A program made the translations under genes and the position numbers. From Shimia sagamensis (GTDB lineage Bacteria > Pseudomonadota > Alphaproteobacteria > Rhodobacterales > Rhodobacteraceae): a stretch of 64,000 bases of DNA. Every line of letters starts with the position of its first letter. Position 1 is the stretch's first letter. Positions 37,022 through 45,291 of the stretch are shown piece after piece. The notes under the pieces were generated by a model, which worked only from the letters and a program-made list of their open reading frames with translations, was not told where the DNA came from and made no database searches. The stretch is taken from contig NZ_FXTY01000001.1 of assembly GCF_900182745.1 (NCBI RefSeq), forward strand, positions 62,001-126,000. The letters run 5' to 3'.

Positions 37022-37125
37022 ATCGCTCTCCATCACCAAAGCGGGTGTGTCGCCTCAGGTTTCAAAGTCCCTAAATACCCCGAGAGGAACTTGCGCAAGA
37101 TACAACTGCGCCGTCTAGCCTTCTC

Positions 37126-38472
37126 TTAGGGTGTGCCAAACAAAGGTCCAAACAAAGGTTCTGCCGCCGCTGCCAAACGCAGCAGCCGCTCTTCCGAGCC
37201 GCCCAGCCCCAGCATCATCAGGCCACAGCTGGGCACGCCGGTGGGTAGGGTGATCGCCGCAGAGCCCATCAGGTTGCCAATACGGGTGTTGCGTAAGGCA
37301 AGCAGGTTTTCGGTCACATAATAGTCTTGATCGTGCATCAAGCGCTCGATGTTGGGTGGCAGGATTGGCGCGGTTGGCAGCAGCACAGCGTCATAACCTG
37401 CGATCCGCGCATTCCAAGTGGCGCGATACCCATCCAGCTTGTGCCAAGCGGCCACATAATCCGGCCCACTAAAAGACGCGCCGGCCCGGAAGCGTTCCAG
37501 AATCGGTTCAAACATTTTGTCAGGTGCAGTTTCGATAATTGCCTGCCACTCACCATAGGCTTCCGCTGTGTAAAGCGGCCCGGAAATCGCCAAAGCCTCA
37601 GTCACTTCCTCTGCTTTCAGAAACTCCAGCTCCACACCAGCTTCACGCAGGCGATGCAGCGCCCGTTCAAACCCAGCCAGAGGCGCTTCGCGGACCTGAT
37701 CCAGCGCCACGGTTTCCAGCACGGCCATGCGGGTGCCTTTTAGCGAAGCGCCACGCAGATCCGGCACTGGTTTGCCTTCCAAAATGCCCAACAGCAGTGC
37801 GGCGTCCTCAACCGTGCGGGTCAGCGGGCCGACGGTGTCAAACTTGCGGCACAGCGGCACGGTGCCCTCACAAGACACACGGCCAGCAGTGGTCTTGAGG
37901 CCAACCAAATCGTTCCAGGCGGCTGGGATGCGCACGGAGCCGCCCGTATCCGAACCAATCCCCGCCGCCGCCAGCCCAAAGGCCACGGAGGCAGCCGCGC
38001 CAGAAGACGAGCCGCCGGGCACCGCACCGGGATCGTTCACACAAGGCGGCGTGGCGGTCATTGGGTTAAGCCCAATCCCGGAAAACGCCAGCTCGCTCAT
38101 GTGGGTTTTGCCCAGACAGATCAGGCCTGCTGCCGTGGCGTTGCGCAGCACTTCGGCGTCGCGCGTGGGCATGCGGTTTTTGAGCAAAGCGGAGCCTGCC
38201 TCCGTGGCGACACCAGCTGTGTCAAACAGGTCTTTCCAGCTGATTGGCACACCGTCCAGAGGCGAGAGACGTTGACCCGCACGGGCCCGTTCTGCGGCGG
38301 CTTCCGCTTCGGCCAGCGCACGCTTGGATGTCACACGGGCGTAAATCCGGTCACGCGCGTCATGGCCCTCTATTGCCCCCAGAAAAGCTTGGGTCAGCGC
38401 CACCGGATCAATTGCCCCGCTCTCAATGCCCCGTCCCAGGTCCGCGGCGCTTTTCTCCAGCCAATCCAACAT
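37126..38472 (-). CDS. Amidase signature family protein
   Basis: A 448-residue amidase-signature hydrolase. The Ser-cisSer-Lys triad is visible: Lys80 in ISWKDLF, the serine cluster in PGGSSSG (155-157), and Ser179 in GSDTGGSVR. It is shorter than GatA (about 480) and there are no GatB or GatC genes around it, so this is probably a separate amidohydrolase rather than the tRNA amidotransferase subunit; the substrate is unknown. ATG 38472 has GGAGAG before it; the frame extends to 38631 without a better start. It diverges from the hydroxylase gene. Confidence 0.85.
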   Translation of the reverse strand: MLDWLEKSAADLGRGIESGAIDPVALTQAFLGAIEGHDARDRIYARVTSKRALAEAEAAAERARAGQRLSPLDGVPISWKDLFDTAGVATEAGSALLKNRMPTRDAEVLRNATAAGLICLGKTHMSELAFSGIGLNPMTATPPCVNDPGAVPGGSSSGAAASVAFGLAAAGIGSDTGGSVRIPAAWNDLVGLKTTAGRVSCEGTVPLCRKFDTVGPLTRTVEDAALLLGILEGKPVPDLRGASLKGTRMAVLETVALDQVREAPLAGFERALHRLREAGVELEFLKAEEVTEALAISGPLYTAEAYGEWQAIIETAPDKMFEPILERFRAGASFSGPDYVAAWHKLDGYRATWNARIAGYDAVLLPTAPILPPNIERLMHDQDYYVTENLLALRNTRIGNLMGSAAITLPTGVPSCGLMMLGLGGSEERLLRLAAAAEPLFGPLFGTP

Positions 38473-38556
38473 TCTGCTCTCCACTTTCTCTTCGCTGGCG
38501 ACGGTAGCGGCGCAATCGCGCATGGACAATCCCGAAGCGACGCCCATATTGGCCCC

Positions 38557-39771
38557 ATGACATTTGATAGCGATATTCTCATTGCCGGTGGCGGGCTCAA
38601 TGGCCCGGCCTTGGCTTTGGCGCTGGCACAAGCCGGCTTTGACGTCACCGTGGTGGACGCGCGCCCTGCCCCTGCGAGGGCGGGCAGCAACTTTGACGGA
38701 CGCGGCTACGCCTTGGCGCTGGCCTCCAAGCGGTTATTGGCGGCAATTGGCGTTTGGGACAAGGTGGCAGACCATTCCGAGCCAATGCGCGACATCAAAG
38801 TGTCTGATGGCCGCGCGGGCGAAGGGCCATCGCCGTTTTTCCTGCATTTTGACCACACCGAGATCGAAGAAGGCCCGATGGGTTTTATGTTGGAGGATAG
38901 GTTCCTCTACCGCGCCTTCTTGGAAGCCATGGAAGAAGAGCCACGCATCACCTTAATTTCGGGCACCTCGGTCATGGATCAAGCCGTGGACGCCTCTGGC
39001 GTGACCACAACATTCAGCGACGGCCGCACACACCGTGCCAAACTGCTGGTGGGCTGTGACGGGCGGCAGACTGGCGTGGGCAAACGCGCGGGCATCAAGC
39101 GCACTGGCTGGGGCTATGGGCAAACGGCACTGGTCTGCGCAATCACACATGAGCTGCCTCACAATGGTGTGGCGCATCAATTCTTTATGCCACCAGGCCC
39201 ACTCGCGATCCTGCCTCTGCCCGGCAATATGTGCTCGATTGTCTGGTCCGAGACCGATGAAAACGCCGCTGCGATTCATGTGCTGTCAGATGAAGACTAC
39301 ATGGCGGTGCTGCGCCCACGCTTTGGCGATTTTCTGGGGGACATCGCTCTCACCGGCAATCGCTTCACCTACCCGCTGAGCCTGTCGGTCGCCAATGAGT
39401 TTGTCACCGAACGCGTGGCGTTGGTTGGGGATGCGGCGCATGGCATGCATCCAATTGCCGGACAAGGTCTCAACGCAGGTCTGCGCGATGTGGCGGCGCT
39501 GGCACAGGTACTGACCGAGGCCCAACAACGTGGCGAAGACTTTGCCTCAGAGCTGGTCTTGGCACGATATCAAGAATGGCGGCGGTTTGACACGGCCACA
39601 TTGGTCGCCGCCACCGACCTGACCAACAAACTGTTTTCCAACGACAATCCGCTCCTGCGCGCAGCACGAGATGTGGGCATGGGCCTTGTCGGTGCCGTAC
39701 CTGGCCTGCGCCACACGTTTATGCGAGAGGCTGCAGGCTTGAATGGCGAATTGCCCAAGCTGATGCGCTAA
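38557..39771 (+). CDS. UbiH/UbiF-type FAD monooxygenase
   Basis: A 404-residue flavoprotein hydroxylase of the ubiquinone pathway type. The N-terminal FAD motif is ILIAGGGLNGPALALALAQAGF, the middle DGRGYALALAS follows, and the C-terminal GDAAHGMHPIAGQGLNAGLRD is the class A GD motif with the UbiH/Coq6 signature. It should hydroxylate the polyprenyl-phenol ring; which carbon cannot be told from sequence. ATG 38557 is the natural start. A dispersed two-hairpin repeat follows its stop, before the convergent Trm112 gene. Confidence 0.88.
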   Translation: MTFDSDILIAGGGLNGPALALALAQAGFDVTVVDARPAPARAGSNFDGRGYALALASKRLLAAIGVWDKVADHSEPMRDIKVSDGRAGEGPSPFFLHFDHTEIEEGPMGFMLEDRFLYRAFLEAMEEEPRITLISGTSVMDQAVDASGVTTTFSDGRTHRAKLLVGCDGRQTGVGKRAGIKRTGWGYGQTALVCAITHELPHNGVAHQFFMPPGPLAILPLPGNMCSIVWSETDENAAAIHVLSDEDYMAVLRPRFGDFLGDIALTGNRFTYPLSLSVANEFVTERVALVGDAAHGMHPIAGQGLNAGLRDVAALAQVLTEAQQRGEDFASELVLARYQEWRRFDTATLVAATDLTNKLFSNDNPLLRAARDVGMGLVGAVPGLRHTFMREAAGLNGELPKLMR

Positions 39772-39777
39772 GGCGTT

Positions 39778-39844
39778 TTCTCATTCGCAAAATATCCTGG
39801 GGGTGAATTGGCATAGCCAAGAGGGGGCTAGCCCCCTCCCCCGC
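39778..39844 (+). repeat. Copy A of a dispersed two-hairpin intergenic repeat
   Basis: Reading on the plus strand: TTCTCATTC, AAAATATCCTGGGGGTGAATT, then the hairpin TTGGC-ATA-GCCAA (39808-39820) and the near-palindrome AGGGGGCTAGCCCCCT (39822-39837). The same ordered elements appear in inverse orientation at 55015-55072. The copy lies between the convergent UbiH-type and Trm112 genes, so it may end transcription from both sides. Confidence 0.75.
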
Positions 39845-39849
39845 CACTG

Positions 39850-40044
39850 TCAGTCCAGCACGCGAGCTTCGTCGATCAACATCACTGGAATGCCTTCGCG
39901 AATTGGGAAAGCCAGATTGGCCGCTTTGGACACCAGTTCCTGACGGTCGACATCATAGTCCAGACGGCCACGGGTTTGCGGGCAGATCAACGACTCCAAC
40001 ATGCGACGATCAAACTTCGGTCCAGGTGTAGTGTGGGCATTCAT
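39850..40044 (-). CDS. Trm112 family protein
   Basis: A 64-residue zinc-ribbon-like protein of the Trm112/YcaR family. It has the [15 protein letters not shown] start and the [23 protein letters not shown] end typical of the family. Trm112 acts as a partner for methyltransferases in eukaryotes and archaea; the bacterial role is less clear. The start overlaps the LON-domain gene stop by 4 bases (ATGA), so they are co-translated. Confidence 0.9.
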   Translation of the reverse strand: MNAHTTPGPKFDRRMLESLICPQTRGRLDYDVDRQELVSKAANLAFPIREGIPVMLIDEARVLD

Positions 40045-40685
40045 TGCATATAATCCTCTCCAGCGCCGCCGCGCAGCGCAAATTCCAAAAGCGTCACAAG
40101 GGTTTCCCGACGTGTGGACAAAGACGGCGCCTCCAGCAAGGCCTGTTTGTCCTCTGCCGAAAACTCCAACAGCATCGACAAAGAATTGATCAACAATTCA
40201 TTCTCCGCGTCTTTGAGCGTATCCCAGTCTGTCGACAGGTCGAGCTGTTCAAAGTAGCGCTTTAGCAGGGCCATGAAGACGGGGCGTTGAAAGTCAGCGT
40301 CCTGTTCAACCGGACCAAGATCGCAATCGAACCCACTCCAGCTCACCGCGCAGCGCCGGTAAGGCGTGAAGCCGTCCATTTCCGCCAAAATACGAAACCG
40401 CGACACCCCGGTGAGTGTGATCAAATAGCGGTTGTCGTCGGTTTCTGAAAACTGGGTGATACGCCCGACACAGCCAATGGCGTGCAGCCCCCTGTCGTCG
40501 CGGCCAGGCACCTCATTGGGTTGCACCATGCCAATCAGCCGCTCGCGGGTTTTGAGCGCGTCATCCAGCATCGCCAAATAGCGCGGCTCAAAGATATGCA
40601 GCGGCAGGCGCGACCGGGGCAACAGAAGCGCCCCGGGCAAGGGAAACACAGACAATGTGTCCGGCAAATCAGCGGCTTTGATCAT
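40041..40685 (-). CDS. LON substrate-binding (PUA-like) domain protein
   Basis: A 214-residue protein made up of the N-terminal LON domain alone, without the ATPase or protease parts. [27 protein letters not shown] and IGMVQP are the signature. The function of stand-alone LON domains in bacteria is unknown; they may bind unfolded peptides. It sits between the thioredoxin-like gene (41 bases upstream) and the Trm112 gene, an order common in alphaproteobacteria. Confidence 0.9.
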   Translation of the reverse strand: MIKAADLPDTLSVFPLPGALLLPRSRLPLHIFEPRYLAMLDDALKTRERLIGMVQPNEVPGRDDRGLHAIGCVGRITQFSETDDNRYLITLTGVSRFRILAEMDGFTPYRRCAVSWSGFDCDLGPVEQDADFQRPVFMALLKRYFEQLDLSTDWDTLKDAENELLINSLSMLLEFSAEDKQALLEAPSLSTRRETLVTLLEFALRGGAGEDYMQ

Positions 40686-40726
40686 GGCAGAAAGCCTACT
40701 CCGGTTTGCCCCATCCGCAAAGCGGA

Positions 40727-41653
40727 TCAGACAAAGATCATTGAGCTGAGCTTACGACGGCCATTTAACACCACCGGATCATTTGGCTTGAGTGCCTCAA
40801 AAATGGTGAAGAGTTGCGCCTTGGCGGCGCCATCATTCCATTCGCGATCCCGGCGGAACAGTTCCAAAAGCTCATCCACGGCCTCTTCGACCATTTCTGC
40901 GCCATGCAGCGCTTGTGCCAGATCGAGGCGGGCCTGATGGTTGTCCGGATCCGCATCCACGGCGGCGCGCAATTCAGCCACGGGACCGGCATTTTCCGCC
41001 TGACGGGCCAGCTCAATTTGGGCCCGTACCGCTTCGATTTCAGGAGCAGCAGAAATGGCGTCTGGCACGCCGTTGATCACCGCTTCAGCCTCATCAACCT
41101 GCTCTAGAGCCAGATAAGAGCGCGCCAAGCCAGCAAAGGCTTCGGCGTTCTCCGGGTCTTGTTCAGCAATGGCGGCGAAGGTTTCTGCGGCGGACTCGGC
41201 ATCGCCTTCGGTCAACATCTCTTCAGCAGCCACCAGCGCATCGGCTAGACCACCGTCCGGCACCTCGCCACCAGCAGCTTCGATCACGCGGGCCACAAAG
41301 GCCTCAATTTCGCTGCCCGGCAACGCGCCCTGGAAGCCATCCACCGGCTGGCCTTGCCAGAAAGCGTAAACCGTCGGGATCGACTGCACGCGCATCTGGC
41401 CGGCAATGCCCTGATTTTCGTCCACGTTGATCTTGGCCATTTTCACAGCACCACCGGCTGCGGTCACGGCCGCCTCAAGGGCAGGGCCGAGGGTTTTACA
41501 CGGACCGCACCAAGGGGCCCAGAAATCCACAATCACCGGCACGGTCATGGAGGTATCCACCACCTCAGCCATGAAAGTGGCCTCTGACACGTCTTTGATC
41601 AAATCGCCTGTTGCGGGCGCGGTAGGGGCGCCTCCGCCAATAATATCCATCAT
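40727..41653 (-). CDS. Thioredoxin-domain co-chaperone (YbbN/CnoX-like)
   Basis: A 308-residue protein with an N-terminal thioredoxin domain and a C-terminal TPR-like helical domain. The active site is WAPWCGPCK (Cys49, Cys52), unlike E. coli CnoX, which has lost a cysteine, so this one could be redox active. The second half repeats LDLAQALHG and SYLALEQVDEA-type helices. The family protects GroEL clients from oxidative aggregation. GGAG lies six bases before ATG 41653. First gene of the LON-Trm112 cluster. Confidence 0.9.
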   Translation of the reverse strand: MMDIIGGGAPTAPATGDLIKDVSEATFMAEVVDTSMTVPVIVDFWAPWCGPCKTLGPALEAAVTAAGGAVKMAKINVDENQGIAGQMRVQSIPTVYAFWQGQPVDGFQGALPGSEIEAFVARVIEAAGGEVPDGGLADALVAAEEMLTEGDAESAAETFAAIAEQDPENAEAFAGLARSYLALEQVDEAEAVINGVPDAISAAPEIEAVRAQIELARQAENAGPVAELRAAVDADPDNHQARLDLAQALHGAEMVEEAVDELLELFRRDREWNDGAAKAQLFTIFEALKPNDPVVLNGRRKLSSMIFV

Positions 41654-41797
41654 TTTGGTCTCCGTCTGGAACTTGCCCTCTATATGGAGGGGAGAGCGGC
41701 AGAAACCAAGAGAGGAGTTGCCTCAGCAAGCTGGCAAGGTGGGATGTTTTGCGTGGTCTGTGTGTCTGTCGGCCTATGCGGTCGGGACGTGGGTGCG

Positions 41798-42262
41798 CTA
41801 GGGCAAGGCAAACGGCAACCCAAAAGGCTCGCCGTTGAATGTATGCGTGCAACAAGGGCAATCCGGACGCATGTCTGAGGCCGTGAGGTGAGGCGCAACT
41901 TTCTCCAGTTGACCGGTGTCCGCAACATAGAGCCCGCTGAAATAAGACGACTCGCCGACACGCACCACGTCTTGGCGATCAAGCTCACTGCGCGCCACAA
42001 GCCACCAGATCGGCGCCTCATCCAGCAACCTGGATTGCGCCTCGCTGTAGACGGCATCCCAGGATTGCCCAACCTTTGACAGCAGGAATCGAAACAATGG
42101 GGTGTGATCCACCCCATGCCGCAGACCCTGTCGCATGCTTGTTCTTGGGGTCTGCGTGCGTTTTTCGCGGTGATCCAGACGCAGGCATCCGTGCCGAACA
42201 CCGTGGGTCCGCGTGTTGACCCTACGATAGAGCGGCTTTTTATCGCCACTCCGTGCCATCAC
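41798..42262 (-). CDS. Hypothetical protein with a CPCC motif
   Basis: I do not recognise a family. The 154-residue protein has a basic, arginine-rich first 50 residues, a likely globular core (PLFRFLLSKVGQSWDAVYSEAQSRL, then PIWWLVAR), and a C-terminal DMRPDCPCCTHTFNG with three close cysteines, suggesting a zinc or iron site. There is no signal peptide. The ATG overlaps the stop of xthA by 4 bases (ATGA), which makes it a real, translationally coupled gene and argues against the overlapping frame at 41680-42249. Confidence 0.7.
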   Translation of the reverse strand: MMARSGDKKPLYRRVNTRTHGVRHGCLRLDHREKRTQTPRTSMRQGLRHGVDHTPLFRFLLSKVGQSWDAVYSEAQSRLLDEAPIWWLVARSELDRQDVVRVGESSYFSGLYVADTGQLEKVAPHLTASDMRPDCPCCTHTFNGEPFGLPFALP

Positions 42263-43047
42263 AAATCGAAGGTTGCAAAGACCGGCGCGTGATCAGACGG
42301 TTTTTCCCAGCCGCGGGCGTCTCGGAATACGCGGCTGGAATGGCCTGCGTTGGATATGTCACCTGTGGCCCAAACATGATCAAGACGGCGGCCTTTGTCC
42401 GCCGCATCCCAATCTCGAGCACGATAAGACCACCAGCTGTACAGGTTGCCCTCGGGAATGTCCTGACGGGTGATGTCGACCCAGCCGCCGGCGTCCTGAG
42501 TTTCGGCCAACTTTTCCACCTCGATCGGCGTGTGGCTGACCACTTTCAGTAGCTTCTTATGATCCCAGACGTCATCTTCGCGCGGAGCAATGTTGAGATC
42601 TCCCACAAGGATGGATTTTTTGACCTGTTCTTTGCGAAACCAGTCACGCATCTCGGCCAAATAATCGAGTTTCTGGCCAAACTTCTCGTTTTTTTCGCGG
42701 TCTGGCACATCGCCGCCGGCGGGCACATAGAAGTTGTGCACGGTCACGCCGTTTTCCAGCGTGCCTGCGATGTGACGCGCATGGCCGAGGTCAGCAAAGT
42801 CTTCGCTACCGGCTTCGACCATTGGGATTTTGGAGAAGATCGCCACGCCGTTGTAACCTTTTTGGCCCCGCGCAACCATGTGGGTGTAGCCCAGTTCGGC
42901 AAAGGCTTCGGTTGGAATGAGCTCCACCGGGCTTTTGCACTCTTGCAGGCACAGCACGTCGGGCGCTTCTTCCTGCATCAGCTTGAGCACAATAGGCTCG
43001 CGCAGGCGCACCGAGTTGATGTTCCAAGTGGCAAGGGTGAAAGACAT
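42259..43047 (-). CDS. xthA: Exodeoxyribonuclease III
   Basis: A 262-residue AP endonuclease and 3'-exonuclease of the XthA/EEP family for base-excision repair. The metal and catalytic residues are visible: Asn10 (WNINSVR), Glu36 (CLQECK), GDLNIAP and the C-terminal SDHAPVFATF with the catalytic Asp-His. It is full length for the E. coli enzyme class. The start lies about 110 bases downstream of a strong terminator on the same strand, so it has its own promoter. Its stop overlaps the next gene's ATG. Confidence 0.93.
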   Translation of the reverse strand: MSFTLATWNINSVRLREPIVLKLMQEEAPDVLCLQECKSPVELIPTEAFAELGYTHMVARGQKGYNGVAIFSKIPMVEAGSEDFADLGHARHIAGTLENGVTVHNFYVPAGGDVPDREKNEKFGQKLDYLAEMRDWFRKEQVKKSILVGDLNIAPREDDVWDHKKLLKVVSHTPIEVEKLAETQDAGGWVDITRQDIPEGNLYSWWSYRARDWDAADKGRRLDHVWATGDISNAGHSSRVFRDARGWEKPSDHAPVFATFDL

Positions 43048-43160
43048 GTGGCGTGCTCCCGTTTTGTTCTCCTCGCGACCCTACCCCTGAGTGTTGGGAC
43101 TGCCAATGCGAAATCCTGCGCATTTGGCGCGTGGAAATACGGACGGTTGGTCTGCGAAAC

Positions 43161-43190
43161 AAAAAAAGGGCCCGAGCCGAAGCCCGGGCC
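43161..43190 (-). terminator. Strong Rho-independent terminator with UUCG loop
   Basis: Arms GGCCCGAGC (43169-43177) and GCCCGGGCC (43182-43190) with one G-U pair and a CGAA/UUCG tetraloop; seven T residues follow in the minus-strand reading (43167-43161). Confidence 0.9.
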
Positions 43191-43240
43191 AGTCCAACAG
43201 GGAGGTTCATGTCATAACCCGGACATGGGCGGGAACTCAT
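43161..43240 (-). ncRNA. Candidate small RNA with anti-Shine-Dalgarno loop, FnrL-box controlled
   Basis: The 302-base gap between xthA and the response regulator gene holds no convincing gene, but on the minus strand it has the parts of a small RNA: a perfect FNR-type box upstream (43275-43288), a CATGTC/GACATG hairpin (43208-43227), a single-stranded CCTCCCT complementary to Shine-Dalgarno sequences (43199-43205), and a GC-rich terminator with a UUCG loop and seven U residues at its end. The 5' end is a guess, since no good -10 element is evident; length 65-110 bases. It could instead be the 3' region of the regulator mRNA. Confidence 0.5.
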
Positions 43241-43274
43241 AGGTCTTTGTAAATGATGTGTCTCAGATATTACT

Positions 43275-43288
43275 TTGATACACATCAA
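43275..43288 (-). promoter_or_regulatory. Perfect FNR/FnrL binding site
   Basis: TTGATACACATCAA, an exact match to TTGAT-N4-ATCAA. It is embedded in a longer imperfect inverted repeat (GATGTGTCTC at 43255-43264 and GATACACATC at 43277-43286). In Rhodobacteraceae such boxes bind FnrL, an oxygen-sensitive Fe-S regulator. It lies 62 bases after the response-regulator stop and faces the terminator-bounded RNA candidate. Confidence 0.75.
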
Positions 43289-43349
43289 CGTAACATATTT
43301 AGTATCTCCGCGCCGTTTCCAAAGGGGCGACGCGAAGAAATCGGCAAGA

Positions 43350-44036
43350 TTATGCCACCAGGCGGTAGCCACCACTCTCGGTGATCAACAGACGGGCGTT
43401 GGAGGGATCAGGTTCGATCTTCTGACGCAGGCGGTAAATGTGGGTCTCCAGCGTGTGGGTGGTCACGCCAGCGTTGTACCCCCAGACTTCGTGGAGCAGC
43501 ACCTCACGCGCCACAACACCTTCGGTGGCGCGGTAGAGAAACTTAAGAATATTTGTCTCTTTTTCCGTCAGGCGCACCTTGCTTTCATCTTCGCGCAACA
43601 GCAGCTTCATCGACGGCTTGAACGTGTATGGCCCAAGCTGGAAAACTGCGTCTTCCGATTGCTCGTGCTGGCGTAGTTGCGCACGAATCCGCGCAAGCAA
43701 GACGGGAAACTTAAAAGGCTTGGTCACATAGTCGTTGGCGCCCGAATCGAGCCCCAGAATCGTGTCCGCATCACTGTCATGGCCGGTCAGCATCAGGATC
43801 GGACTTTTCACACCCTGTTTGCGCATCAGGCGGCAGAGTTCGCGTCCGTCGGTGTCTGGCAGGCCCACGTCGAGAATGACAATGTCATAAAGGCCTTCTT
43901 TCACGCGGCCCATGGCCTCGACCCCGTTGCCCGCTTCAAACACGTCAAAATCCTCGGTCATCACAAGCTGCTCAGAGAGCGCCTCGCGCAGGTCTTCGTC
44001 GTCATCTACCAGAAGGATCTTTTTCAACTGTGCCAT
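43350..44036 (-). CDS. Orphan OmpR-family response regulator
   Basis: A 228-residue two-domain regulator: receiver with the phospho-acceptor Asp56 (VILDVGLPDTDG) and acidic pocket Asp11-Asp13, then a winged-helix DNA-binding domain with TEKETNILKFLYRATEGVVAREVLLHEVWGY and THTLETHIYRLRQKIE. No sensor kinase is next to it, so it is orphan in this window; it resembles the conserved, often essential, CenR-type regulators of alphaproteobacteria, but I am not certain. ATG 44036 is chosen since GGAGAG lies six bases before it; ATG 44042 is too close. Confidence 0.88.
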   Translation of the reverse strand: MAQLKKILLVDDDEDLREALSEQLVMTEDFDVFEAGNGVEAMGRVKEGLYDIVILDVGLPDTDGRELCRLMRKQGVKSPILMLTGHDSDADTILGLDSGANDYVTKPFKFPVLLARIRAQLRQHEQSEDAVFQLGPYTFKPSMKLLLREDESKVRLTEKETNILKFLYRATEGVVAREVLLHEVWGYNAGVTTHTLETHIYRLRQKIEPDPSNARLLITESGGYRLVA

Positions 44037-44199
44037 GTGCATCTCTCCGTAATGCGTTGCTTGTTAGCCATGTGAGGTGACTTCACAGCCAGAACAAGAA
44101 TTGCTGCAATCTGCTCACGCCCTCGTGTTTCAGCACCACCAAATGTTTCATATTGCTACAGAAGAGGCTACATGGGATTGGCTGAAGACAGAGGTTCCG

Positions 44200-45291
44200 A
44201 TGAGTTTTGCGCCTGACATTATCGAACGATTGGCCCGTGCGCGGGCGGATCTGCGCATGGGTGTGCCCATTGTGCTGACCGGCGAAGGCACGCCGTTGCT
44301 GGTGCTGGCAGCCGAAACGCTGACGGCAGAGCGGTTGGCGGATGTACGGACAGTTGGCGCCGCGCCCGACCTGACCTTGACCGCACGGCGGGCAGAAACG
44401 CTGAAGGCGCGGGCTTATGATGGTGACATTGCACGTGTGGCGCTGCCTGCAGAGGCGGATCTGCGGTGGATCAAGGGCATTGTCAGCCCGGAAGATGATC
44501 TGAAGACACCGATGAAAGGCCCGCTGGCCACGGCGCGCACAGGCGATGCGGCGTTGCATCGTGCGGCGGTGAAACTGGTGAAGTCAGCGCAGTTGTTGCC
44601 AGCCGCGTTGACGTTGGAGTTAGGCGAGGCCGGTGGCTTTGCACTGGAGCATGGTCTGACGGTGATCCCGTCTGCGTTGGCGGCGCCGCATCTGGCGGCG
44701 ACCAGCCCTCTACATCCGGTGGTGCATGCGCGCTTGCCGATGTCAGCCGCGGAAGCAGGACGGCTGCACATTTTTCGGCCAGAGGATGGCGGCGCGGAGC
44801 ACTATGCGATTGAAATTGGCCGTCCGGATCGCGAAGCGCCGGTGCTGGCGCGGCTGCATTCGGCCTGCTTTACCGGCGATGTGTTGGGCAGTTTGAAATG
44901 TGATTGCGGGCCGCAACTGCAGGCCGCTCTGGGGTTTATGGGCGCAGAAGGCAACGGTGTTTTGCTGTACCTCAACCAGGAAGGGCGCGGCATTGGATTG
45001 GCCAACAAAATGCGGGCCTATTCTCTGCAAGATCAGGGATTTGACACGGTTGAAGCCAACCACCGTTTGGGCTTTGAGGATGATGAGCGTGATTTTCGGA
45101 TTGGGGCAAAGATCCTACAGGAGATGGGATTCTCCTCCGTGCGCCTGCTGACCAATAATCCACGCAAGATTGCGATGATGGAAAAAGCAGGCGTGGCCGT
45201 GACGGAGCGGGTGGCGCTGAAAGTGGGTGAGAACGCCCACAATCAGGCCTATCTCGCCACCAAGGCGCAGAAGTCTGGACATATGTTGTGA
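44200..45291 (+). CDS. ribA: GTP cyclohydrolase II with degenerate N-terminal domain
   Basis: The first enzyme of riboflavin synthesis, turning GTP into 2,5-diamino-6-ribosylamino-pyrimidinone phosphate. The 363-residue protein has a catalytic half from about residue 185, with the zinc cysteines Cys223, Cys234 and Cys236 in HSACFTGDVLGSLKCDCG and the LNQEGRGIGLANK loop. The first 180 residues look like a worn-down RibB-type domain; no normal DHBP-synthase site is evident. I chose ATG 44200, which has AGAGG six bases upstream, over the frame start 44077. GTGA overlap joins it to the transpeptidase gene. Confidence 0.88.
   Translation: MSFAPDIIERLARARADLRMGVPIVLTGEGTPLLVLAAETLTAERLADVRTVGAAPDLTLTARRAETLKARAYDGDIARVALPAEADLRWIKGIVSPEDDLKTPMKGPLATARTGDAALHRAAVKLVKSAQLLPAALTLELGEAGGFALEHGLTVIPSALAAPHLAATSPLHPVVHARLPMSAAEAGRLHIFRPEDGGAEHYAIEIGRPDREAPVLARLHSACFTGDVLGSLKCDCGPQLQAALGFMGAEGNGVLLYLNQEGRGIGLANKMRAYSLQDQGFDTVEANHRLGFEDDERDFRIGAKILQEMGFSSVRLLTNNPRKIAMMEKAGVAVTERVALKVGENAHNQAYLATKAQKSGHML

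Noticed and set aside
37060-37100. Third copy of the dispersed repeat near AAATACCCCGAG
   Set aside because: Shares only a short AAATA-CCCCGAG-like run; the TTGGC and G5/C5 hairpins are missing.
41680-42249. 189-codon frame overlapping the CPCC protein gene
   Set aside because: Different frame of the same strand, no start site; the 41798-42262 frame is coupled to xthA by ATGA.
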